64,000 nucleotides of DNA from Oikopleura dioica (taxonomy: Eukaryota > Chordata > Appendicularia > Copelata > Oikopleuridae). A program made the translations under genes and the position numbers. Where the stretch lies: the NCBI GenBank assembly GCA_907165135.1, contig OU015568.1, forward strand, positions 8,750,501-8,814,500. Reading direction: 5' to 3'. The notes below the pieces were generated by a model that saw nothing but the letters and a program-made list of their open reading frames with translations, was not told the origin of the DNA and searched no databases. The stretch's first letter is position 1; each line of letters starts with the position of its first letter. Positions 33,501-45,500 of this stretch are shown here, piece after piece.

Positions 33501-36500
33501 AACCAGAAGATCAGATCTGAGAAAGTTCTGAGCTTCGCAAGCTACAGAAGCGAAAGTACTGAAGGTAAGTCAACTTGTTCTGTGAATATCGGAAAAATCT
33601 TATCTATAATTAGTAGTGCTCACTGTTATTACTGCCTGAAAAATATATGTTTTTATTTGTTTAAGGGTAAAACATGAAATCGGCGCGGCGTGGCTGCCCG
33701 TTCAGCGCCCCGCCGTGACCTATTTTTCAGAGGCCCGTCAAATATGAACGGAGAGAGTATTTTTCATAATTCTTTTTGCCATATGATCATCAAAGCCTGC
33801 ACTTTGAAAAAGGCAGTTTTGAAAAGAATCGTGAGCGTAGAAGTATGAAAAAATGGGATGACTTGCTCAAAGTCTATCTCCTCCAACAATTTTCGTCCGA
33901 TTTTTTCCAAATTAGAACCATTTTGTAGAGCTCCGTCTACTCTACAAATTCGTAGACTAACTTTTTAAATTTTTATTTTACAGATTTTTAGACGGAGCTA
34001 TGAAATGAGCGCTATCACTCCGCGGCCGCCTTTTTCACACGCTGCGCTCCTGCTTATGTCTTTTTTCGAGGGAGCGCTCATTTCCAAGCTCCGTCTAATA
34101 ATCTATGAGATTAAAATTTAAAAAGTTAGTCTACGAATTTGTAGAGTAGACGGAGCTCTACAGAATGGTTCTAATTTGGAAAAAATCGGACGAAAATTGT
34201 TGGAGGAGATAGACTTTGAGCAAGTCATCCCATTTTTTCATACTTCTACGCTCACGATTCTTTTCAAAACTGCCTTTTTCAAAGTGCAGGCTTTGATGAT
34301 CATATGGCAAAAAGAATTATGAAAAATACTCTCTCCGTTCATATTTGACGGGCCGCTGAAAAATAGGTCACGGCGGGGCGCTGAACGGGCAGCCACGCCG
34401 CGCCGATTTCATGTTTTACCCTTAAATATACTTATGGTTTCTCATCTTGAAGATCATACCAACTCATCCAGCCTAATCATTTTCCTATCAAGTCATCAGT
34501 GTTAAAATTGAACTTTTAGTGCAGCAGACTGTTATCACCACCCCTGCAGAGGCCGATCCAGTCGTTTCCTCAAAAGAGGAAGAAATAAACTTAGAAGAAA
34601 ATTTGCAAGAGATCCCCAAAGAAACAAAAGAGATGAGCTCGCAAGGCTCGATTCAGCAGCTCGTCAGCTCTTCTGGCGATTTTGACGAAGAAAATGCATC
34701 AGAAACCGCAATTGACATACAGGTTACAAATGACGCAAAAGAGGATGAACTTTCGGATGCTGAAACGACGTCTCAATCGACCATAAAAGCAAGTCCTTCA
34801 ATGACAACTATGGACTCTGTTGACGTGTCTGGGTCGTACGACCCTGATTCAAGCAATACTAACGCCGTTTCTGACAGATTCAGGAAAAATTTATAAATAA
34901 TAATTGGGCTGAAACACATTTGCCTGCTTTCAAGACGATGGACCAGACAGCTATGATGTCTATAATAGTCATACAGTAAAATAATCTCTTGCTAACTGTA
35001 AATTTTATCAAAGTGTTTACTGTGAGCCTGACGAGGTCATTTCGGAATCGAAAGAACTTCAGATGGAGGTTTCTACGACAGAAATCGAGGTTACAACTGA
35101 AACAACGATCACAGAAATGAAGCGTTCCGAGTCAAGTGATACTCTTCGATTCACAGAAGAACACACTTCTATCAGCGTGAGCTCGCATGATCTTGATGCA
35201 GATCTTGAAAAGAGTGAAACACCCGCTTCAGGAAAGAGCTGAGAAAGACCTTGAACTTTTCAATCAGAAAGCTGTGAGTTTTGATTTACACACACCGCAA
35301 TACAGTGATCTATGAAAAAGGCAACTGTTCACAGCTCCTCAACAGTTGGCGACGAGGGCAAGGTTGACGAGCCTGTTTCAGTCAGCGCTGACGCCCCCGC
35401 GGCGCCGGAAATGAGTGAAAATAAAGAGAAACAAAGCGGTGGCCAATGGAATTCCGGCTGGGAAGGTTGGGAAGACGATGAGTGGAAAGAACCAGTCAAG
35501 GTCGAATTCAAACAGCAGAACATCCAGGAGAGTTCCATTGCCGGAACACAAAGCGCAGAAGATAATGAACAAGGAGTGAATGTTTCTGGAAATATCAGTA
35601 CTGATACAGAAGCTGGCTATGAAACAGCCACTTCTGGTGGCGAATATGACACGGCTGTGGAGGATAATAATACTTCTACTGATGCGTTTTATTCTTGCAC
35701 GGAAGGAACTGATGTCGAAGGAATGGGTAAAAAAGAAAATCGGATACGGGAATAGAATATTAGAAAAAGGCCAATTTCGGAAAACCCCGAAAAGACAATC
35801 GAGCTGAAACTCCAACGAATGCGGATGTGCCTCACGTGGGAAACATTCCCCATTTTGGCGAGTTCAGTTTCGCCTCCTCGCAAACTGTTCAGGAGATTTC
35901 TTCACAGGAATTCGCAAGTTCCCAAGATAGCGTTTTACAGTCTCAAGAACAAGATCCACCAGAAGATGGTGCGAACCTGAACGAGTTCAATTTCCGCGAT
36001 GGTTGCACGATCGTGGAGACTGTTGCTAAAAAGGACACCGTAGAAGTGTTCGATCCTCAAGGCCAGTTTTCACAAAACGGCAACCAAACTTAATTTGGTT
36101 AGCGTTTTGTCAAACTGGATTAGAAGGACGATGGTACGAGGCGCAGATGGATCTGTCCAAGATCGAAGAAATCTCTCCTCCTCTTTCTAACTCTCCTCTT
36201 TCTTCTCCTAAACCTCTTCTCAGAGAGACTGTCTCTAGTCCAGTCTTGATCAGTAAAGGGGAATCGACTTCAGATTTAATTCAGGAGCAGATTTCTGAGG
36301 AACAAGTTGAAGAAGAACAGCAGCAGAAAACTCCATCCCCAGAACCTCTACCCATAATTGAACCCGAACCCGAACCGCAAGCAGAGCCAGAGCCAGAAAC
36401 AGAGCAAGTTCAGCAAGAAGCTGTGCCAGAAGCCCAGGAACCCGAGAAACCAGTAGAACCAGAACCTCAAAAAGAAGTTACCCCAGAGCCCGAGCAAGAA

Positions 36501-39500
36501 AATGTTGACCCTCTTCCTGAAAACGTCAAGCTTTTGGAAGACAAGGAAGAAATCATCATTGCCGAAAAAGTACTCGACACAGAATCATTGAAGATTGATG
36601 TCAACTCTGTCACTGCAAGTGTGACAACTTCGTACGAGATAATTGATGTCAAGAAAGTCATCGTTGACATGCCTGTCGCTACTCCTTCGCCGATTCAGCA
36701 AATTGAGGAAGAAGCCAAACCTTCAACTTCTGAAAGCTCTGCATCTGAGGAATCAGAGGCCGAGTCAGTCAAGGCCAAGTCTGCCTCTCCTGAACCCGTT
36801 AGCATCACAGTTTCCTCCAAATCCTCTGAAATCAACGAAGAGTCAACAATGGTCGTTTTGAATGTCGAAACTCGAAAATCAACGGGCGAGCTGCGCTTCA
36901 CCGACACGCCAACTACTGTCACTTCCGAGGCGGAATCAACTTCCGGAAAGGTGGAGCAGATTGCTGACGAAGCAGAACAAATCATTGTCGCTGAGAAAAT
37001 CAAAGATACTGTCACTGAGCAAATCGTTCAATCAAGCCAAAGCGATGATAAAACCACCGAGTAAGTTTTATGAATTTATATTTTTTTCTAGCTTCTAAGT
37101 AAAAAATGCACCATTTTTATCAAAGAGCACACAGGTGTTAGAATCATCACTTGCCAAATGGTACAGCCTTATCTATATTTTCCTTGGCTCGGCGCTTCAC
37201 TCTGAGCGTTTCCCGGAGCGTTGACGGATCGATCACCCCCGCGCTGAGAAAATGACCTGTCACTGCTTCCGCTTTTCTCTTTTCCGCTTCAAAGCGCTAG
37301 AAAATGAACAGTAAGACATATTTTTCGCATATTTTTTTTATTTTTTGGATAGCTCAAGACGTAACAGACAGAAAATGGGAAGGAAATATGAGTAGTTTTT
37401 GGGGTACATCGATAAAGAGCGATAGAATGACATGTGAAGTAAGGGGCTTGAGAAAGTTTTTCTTTTCGTTGTTTTCAATTGTTTTTCGGTCAGTAGCAAA
37501 CACCGGTGAAACAAACACGGCTGAAGCGGCGGCAACAGGGCTTCTCCGATGGGAGGAACTTCACCTGGCTGAGTCTAGGTTGGAAAACAAGTACAGAGGG
37601 CCGGAAACGCCCCGCGCATCCCCTTAGGAAACACTCGACAGGTGTCAAGTTAAATTTAGCGCGATATTAAGGGTACACGCCGCCTATTTAAAAAGATCGC
37701 GATTCACGAATTTTTCATCCTCAAGACAAGATGAAAAATTGTGTGAAAAAGAGGCTAAGCCCGTAAACCCTTAGTGGGGATGAATAATTAAGGGTGTCCG
37801 TCCGGAAGTAGGAGATTTTATGAGAAGCTCAGCCGGTTCCCACAGATTTCGGCAATACTTGGCCATTCGTTTCATCCTCGGCGGCATTCGGCGGCCAGTT
37901 TCATTTTCCGAGTAACCCCTTTCGCCTGAAAATTTATTATGAAAGGGGAAATTTAGAAGGAACTTCTTACTTTCAACTTGTATTTGAAGCAGATCTTGGC
38001 AGCTTTTGCAAGTATCATACGTAACTCCTTCGCAAGTATCTCCTCTGAGCAATATTTTCATTAAAAAGCTCAAATTTACTAACTAAACCTTTTCCGGAAT
38101 CGCCTTTTCTTGAAGCTCCGTGGGTGGCCCACTTGAAAAAGCAACAACAACCCTAAAAATTTTTATTAATTTGGAGGATAGCCAAGGTCATTTTTCGCGT
38201 TCAAGGACCCTCCACCAGTGTTTGGCTCGGAGAAAAATTTCCGGATTAGGGAAATTCCAAATTCAGCTTTTGAAATTTTAAAGTTATCCTATCATATTTT
38301 GCGTATTCATATGCGTTTATCCAACATCAAAAAATGGATGGAGATTATTGTTTAATTTCGGCTTCACTTTAAAGTAAAATTCTTTAAAATTATCAAAGTA
38401 CAGACACTTATGGTTTCTATAGGTAACTCCCTTAATTTGCTTTTCAATGACTCCACATTGTGGGGTCCACAACTCGCACTTAAAAATTTCGGAAGTCGTT
38501 CGCGGTAAATAGCATAAAAATTTGACAGGTTCCATTTCCGCCGAATTCCGATTTCCCACAGATGTCTTTCCTTACCTAATACAAATTTATTCAAAATCAT
38601 CGTCTTCAAATAAACATGTTCAAAAATAATCTCTGTCTAAAAATTTTCTGAATGCGGTTAGGTAGATGAAAAGTTTAAGGGGCTTGGGCTATATTAAATC
38701 CCCCCAATTCAAGTTCCTAGTGAAATTTTTAACCCTCGCGCGCCACCCTTGAAACCAAACTTTGCGCGTCTTTTGACGCCATCTATGGCAGATTAATGCG
38801 CTTTTTATGAAATATAAATAACATTACTTGGCATATTAATAAGTTCGGGTCTAATTTTTAAGGGAGTGCTCGAGTTTTTCAAAGAAAATCGTGGAATGTC
38901 ATTATGGCTAATGTGCAAATGTCAGGGATTGTTTGATCGGCTCTTGAAGTTCCGATCTCAGCGATAGATTCTTTTTGCAGCTTTTTTTCTCCAGGAAAAG
39001 ATCTTCTTGAAAGATTGATTATATCGTATCAAAGGTTTGATATGATACTGAGTTCTTATACAGCTATTTGAAATAACCACTTCCAACTCTTTTGGCTACC
39101 TTTGTCTCTCCCTATTTCCAGCCTTCTCGTCTGTTTTCTGATAGAAACAGGACATATCTTTATGATAGAAAATCAATAAGCCCGGAAGCCATTTTTCAGT
39201 GTGCCTTAAAATCGCTTGGCTTGTGCCCAAGTACTTCCGTTCATGTCCATCAATGGCCGTGATGTTCGGCTTTTTTATTGAAAAATTTTGAACGCTTAGA
39301 ACTTGACTCTTTTACAAGCGACCAAAAAGTCCTCGGTGTATTTTTTCTTTATTCGAGCGTTTACAGTGAATCTTCTATCGTTTGAATAATTGTCATGGCC
39401 TCGTGACGTTCCATAAATCGGCTCGCTCGAGCGCCATTAAATTTCTAGTGGAGTTGCTCCAACACACCTGCGGGCAGAGCACCAGAAGGCACGGAAGAGG

Positions 39501-42500
39501 AGCTCTGATTCATTTTTTTTTCTCTGCTCCGTGTTGTCAAATAGCAAACATCAAACGTTTGAGCAGCAAAAGCGGGCAAGTTATTTGAGTTATTGCAAAA
39601 AGTAAAAGAAAAATTCCTAAAGTAGACCTCTGCGGCGGAGAAGTCCTGAACCCGCGCGAGGCGAGAGAGTTAAAATGGAAGGAGATAGAAAGGCATTCAG
39701 AGACATGCAGAATACGAGTCATAGATTGGAAGGGATAGCCAGGTACTTTTAAATGAAGTTCAATCGACCCCAAGAATTCTCAATTTCTAAACGTTTGTTC
39801 TTTATAAATAGGCTTTATTGTGCAAATAAATATATAAAAATTATATAAAAAATGTCGGTTGATAAAGGGCTTATCCTTTTGAAAGCCCCTCTTTATTTTT
39901 TATAGTACTTTGAAATGACCTATCCTTTATACTGTCCCCACTGAGTAGCCCTAATTTAGCTAATGAGGTAGCTAAGTGCACCTAAATAAGGTGTACTGTA
40001 AGTGATAAAGACAGCTCGATCGATAAGAAAATGATCAATACTGCCGACTGCGCTTTTTTGTTGCTTCGAGTTCCACTGAGTTCTTGTTCATCCCCTCCAG
40101 CTTTCGAGAGAGGTATTGAATATAAAAAAAGATAGAATGAAAAGGTGAAGCTGTCGAAAGTGAGTGAAGCAGCTTACTTGAATAATGAGATGGAAAAGCG
40201 GGTTGAAATCGGCTATTGCCGCTTTTAAATCGATCTCGGAATAATTGCTTCCCGCTAATTCGGAGGACGGTCTCGCCTAGATCGTACCTTCCACGCGCCT
40301 CGGGCGATACTAAAATACTGCATTTTTACTAGTAGAGATGTATAAATCCGATCTTCTTTAGAACGAAAAAAGGTTTTAAGAGATAATTTTCAGTTGACCA
40401 ATCAGATTGTCAGCGGAAGATAAAATTACGCCACCGCGTGAATTAAAATTTATTTTTTTAGTTTTCATAAGGTTTTGAAAGAGCTTAAATCTAATATGAA
40501 TGATAAAAAATCGCCAATTAGGGGAAAAAGAAGAAGCGTGGCCTTGAAGTGACGCTAAGCGTCGGTATTTCTTCATTTGCGGGAGGAAAATCAATCTGAA
40601 ATCGATGTGTACACCTAAATAGTGGTTTGCCCCCGCGTTCTCTGAACGCTTCATAACCACAGAACTTTCATATCAGATTGTCGCCAAGAGATATCATTAT
40701 AAAACTCACTATTTTTGCCGGTAATTGCATCAGATGATAAATTATTGAATACCATTATTAATTTGTGCATTACTTTTTTTGCCGAGAAGCAGCAACTGAT
40801 GAATGTTTAACGAGTGCTGGTCTACCGTGAAAACCGTTCGACGTGTTCCTTTTTTATATTTCATTTTTCAGAACGATCGAAGAAGAGGCTCGAGCGGCTT
40901 CGCAGTGGTGCCAGGAGATGCTCGACGACTTCGGCGTCAACGAATTGACTTGGACTAAGAGCAAAGCTGAGGAAGATCTAGAGAGCTTGAACAAGGCTTA
41001 CAAGACGCTTGATGAGTTCAATACAGGAGGTAAGAGCACTTCTTTGGCATTAAGAGTGAATATCATCAATAGAGACATCATGCGTTTTCAACCCTTTTTT
41101 CTACGATAAATTGAGCGATAAGAGGATCTATATATCGAATAAACGCCGGTTGGGCCTTAAATATTAATCTGGCGAGAGTAACTTGTCGATATATAAAAAT
41201 GATTTAAATATTCAGACGATTCCATCAGCGAAGCCACGAAGCGATGTCGAGATGCGCTCGAAGAAGCAATTCAAAAACTCAATGAATTGGTTGAGGATTT
41301 GAATCTATCCATCGATTATGAGCAAAAGCTCAAATTCCTCAGCGATGTAAATCCCATCCTCTTATCTGTCTGGATATTTACTGTATTCTAGTGGCTCGAA
41401 AAAGTGGAAAACCAGGTGTCAAACGAACCCTTCAACGTGACTGTGAAAGACCAGCTGGAGAAAAACATTGAAAAGTACGAGAAGTTGAACGAAGTGATTA
41501 CTCAGAAAGAAGTGCTCGTCTCAGAAGTTATTCAGCATGGCGAGGAATTAGCTGACCGAGCCAAAACCAAACAGGAAAGGTCAAATCACCTTAGCAACAA
41601 ATATATACTCGTTAGTTGTTACTCGACAGACTGACTAGTCAAAACACTTATCCAGGGCGATTATCTCGCGGTTCTCGCGCCGATATGGCGAGTTCTTCCT
41701 TGATTTCAATTCCCAAATAAGCAAAATATAAATTTCGACTAGAATAGTTTTCTTCAAAGAAAGAAACATTCCACAATTGAAATTCTTGGGATATGAAAAA
41801 GGAAAGTCTTAAAAATATACAGCACTGCTATTTTATCACTGCAAAGCTTTGACCTTTTGCTCAGGAAAGTTACAGAGCAGGTGTCTCCAGCCTCGACGCA
41901 GAGTGGAAGCGAGTCACGAAGATGGTCGATGAGCGCAAACACAAACTGTCCGAGTGGTCAGTATCGTTGCACAAATACGAGGAAGTTTACGTTGGCACAG
42001 TCAGATCCTGCGAGGATCTATCGCATGAGGTATCGAAGCTCGAAGAATCTGTTTTGGAAGGAACGCGGGATGGAAAAATGTAAATTTATGTAGCGCTAAT
42101 CGCAATTAAACCTAGCTTTCACAACTGCTGCTTTACAACGTGACATTTTTGAAGGGGTTCACAGATGATTATTTTAGTTTGATTTTATTGGAGCTATTCA
42201 AAGTGCTCCCCTGGGGCCGGGCCTAGTTGAGCCCGGAGGCTTATGGAGTGACTTGTCACGCATTTCCTCACTTAAACTTAATTCCCATCGACTATATTTT
42301 ATCTTTTCCATCCCTTTTTCTCAGAAGTCGAATTCGCCGAAATTATGAGCAGCATCGAAATTCTGAAAGAACAAATAGAGAACGTCAAAGCTGAAGCCGA
42401 AGCGATCATCGAAGATTTCGAAAAAACCGACAATGGAACGGACAAAGGCCAATTCCTCGAACTTGTCAACTCTGTTCCTGAGAATCTCAAAGCAGATTGT

Positions 42501-45500
42501 AAAGACTTGGATAAGCGACTTCAGCAAATCAAGACCAACCAAGAACTGTCCATCAAACTAGCAGAGAAAGGAAAGACTGTAATCGACTTTGTGGAGAAAG
42601 CAAATGCCGTCTTAGACTCTGATCGGCTACCAGTAAATCCAAATGAATTAGAGGAGCAATTAGACATGTACGACCGGCTCGATGCTGAACTGGAGGATTT
42701 GGAAGTAGTAGTCAAGATGATCTCCGATTGGTCTGTAGAAATCCAGAAAGGGCCTAACCCGAGTAAAAATGTGGACGACATGGAATCGCTCTTATCCGAT
42801 CAAATGAGCAAGACTAAGCGATCGATTGAGAACAAAGCGCATATCTTCAAAAACCTTGTGGACAATTGGAAAGAGCTCGAAGATGCATTCGCCCTTGTAG
42901 AAGAGCGCAGCAACAGGATCAAGAGTGCACTTGAAGAGTCTGACGCGGATACAGTAAAACTAGCAGAGCTTATCGACGAGGCTGACATCAACAAAGAGCT
43001 CAACTCGATTCAAGAGATGATTAACGTCTTCCTAGACGGCAATATCATGAGCGAGTATCTTGAAGAGAAAGGACAGGGGATTTCCAGTAACATCAACTCT
43101 CAAATTGCAGAAGCTCAAAGAAAGATCAGAGCCAGCACAGAGGATGAAAAGAGCGAAGAGATTGAGCAATGGGTAGAGAGCAGTTCTCAAATGGTCCACA
43201 AAGCAGAATCACTTGGAGAGCTTCAAACCATCCACGAAAAAATCCAGCAATTTGCAAATGATATTGACCAGAACAACAGTGTTCAAGAGAAACTTATTGC
43301 ACTGGACGATCTCGTCCGTGATCGAGTCAAGTCACTTTCAGAGACTAAAGATGTTGACGAGCAGACGCAAAAGGTCAAGACAGATCTTCAAACCCACATT
43401 TCTCTTCTTGAGAAAATGGAGAGTTCGGGAGAAACCGCAGTGGATAAACCCGCAGAGTTCCAGATTGCCTTGAATGCGATCGATTCCTTGGAAGAAAAAT
43501 ACAAAGATCTTCCAGAGTTCACTTCACTCAAAGAAAAGATCGAAGTTCTTCGTCTTCCAGAAGGCACGAATGACCGAACCTCATCAGTCGAAGCTAAACT
43601 TTCCGATTCCGAAGCGCAACTAGCCACCACAGAAGTGAAAGCAGTCTCCCTCAGTGGTACGACAATCGAAGAAGCGAAAGCTGCGGTTACTCAGGTTTAC
43701 ACTGATCTTGTGACGGTCAAAAACGATCTGGAGCAGTTGATCTCAACCAAACGAAAGCTCAATGAGCATGGATTTATCGATAAAGACACCGACTTCTCCT
43801 TGTCATTAGTGGCACTTAGAGAGCGATTCAATAATATCGGAAAACGAATCACGGATTCTAAAGTGGCCCTTTCAAAATCGGCACGACGAGTTCAAAAGCT
43901 CAAGCGCGCGGTCGAAGATACTGATCAGTGGGCTCATGAGGTGCTTGCCCAGTCGGTCGAACAGTACCCGATGACTGACAGATTAAGGTAAGACAAAGTC
44001 CCTCGCCTATGCATCCAAATTCTTAAGGATGGCAAGTGACGCTGAGATCCGAAAACGAGAAGTTCTCGAAGCCACTGAAGATTGTGTCAATAAACTCCAA
44101 GCGAATCTCGGCGCTGATTGCTCTCAACTTGTTGCAGATGTTCACCAAGGCTTGGACTCGACCGAGACTCTCGTCAAGGCTCTCCGAAATGAAGAAATCC
44201 AGTCTGATGCATCATCGGTGAGTAGCTCGTCGTCAAGCTCTTCGAGCTCAAGCTCCGATTCAAGTTCGAGCTCGAGCTCAGAATCGGAAGCAGAAGCAGA
44301 TAAGTCGGTCATTGAGACACCAACGAGATCTACCCCTAGCCGGGCAAAAACTGCGGGCCAAAAGATCTCGGTCACCAAACGGCCAGAACTTTCGCCCATC
44401 TTTTCTAATAAGGAAAATGTCCCGATTCCAAAAGAGAGGCACTCGGTGAAGGTAAAATTTTTCGCATCCTTTTTTTCAAAAATAAATCAATCAATTTCAA
44501 TCATTTCAACCGGTGAATCGGGCATCTTATAATTCCGCACATTTGGTGATTCAATCGTTCATCATTTTTAATCCGTTATAGTAACCGCTTCTTAGGAAAT
44601 TGGTGAGAGCAAGGATGACATCAAAGGAATCAACATCATGCTTTCGAAGATCGAGATTGAGCTTGAAGATTCGACCCTTGGAGTAAGCAATCCTAAGTAC
44701 ATCACTAGACAAGCAGAGATTCTCTCCGTCCAACGAGAAAAGCTCGACGAGGTCAAAGGTTTACTCAAGTTTGAATTGATCTTTATATTAATTCATCCTA
44801 GCTTATCTCGAAACTGAAAACGACGAAGACAATCCTAATCTCCGCACTATCGCGTCAACCAAATACAAGGCCCTCGAGGAAACTTATGCCGAGAAGAAAA
44901 ACGCGTTCGATGCAGTTGCAGAGATTTGGAGTGGATTTGAGAAAGAGTGCAATACTTTGCTTGAAGACTTGCGACCAGAGAACATCTCGCACGACGTGGT
45001 GGTGGACGCTGCTGATCGTCTCAAGGCGCTCAAATTCAAAGTCAACTCGGTAAGTACAACTCGGTACTGTAGTTGCTAATGCAAAATTAATATGGAAATT
45101 GAGCACAGCAAAGAGCATCGATTTTTCTGTGTTCTTTGAGCGTCCTCAATTATTAATTATCTAGTTAATACACTCTCCTTTTTGCCTGCATCCAAAAGCG
45201 ACTTTGAGGCAATTTCTTAATTTTTTAAAAGGGTCCAGATAGTATCGGTATGTTTTTAATTGACATCATGGGCGTTTAGGCGAAAGAACCAGCCACCAGT
45301 CCGAGAAAAGGCGACTCAAAAGCGCAGGAGATGCTTGAAAAGGCCCAGAATTTGATCGACAACTTTGAAGATCAGAAAATCATGAAGATCGAACAGACTG
45401 ACGAGCAGAAATCCGAAGAAGTTACGAGAACATACGAGAGCGTACAACAGTTTGCGAAGAGCTCAGTTATGGTTTATGGATGCCAAGCTTCTATCAACAC

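Noticed and set aside
36467..37015. Minus-strand Ser/Thr-rich frames opposite the acidic dystrophin exons
   Set aside because: Reverse reading of Glu/Lys codons produces Ser/Phe/Leu-rich open frames automatically.
41580..41874. GA-AG intron in the dystrophin rod
   Set aside because: CAGGAAAG occurs at both ends, so the same protein results from an ordinary GT-AG intron (GTCAAATC...GGAAAG).
42200..42240. GC-rich hairpin (GGGCC...AGTTGA...GGAGG) as a structured RNA
   Set aside because: Short, isolated, inside a dystrophin intron; no match to a known RNA.
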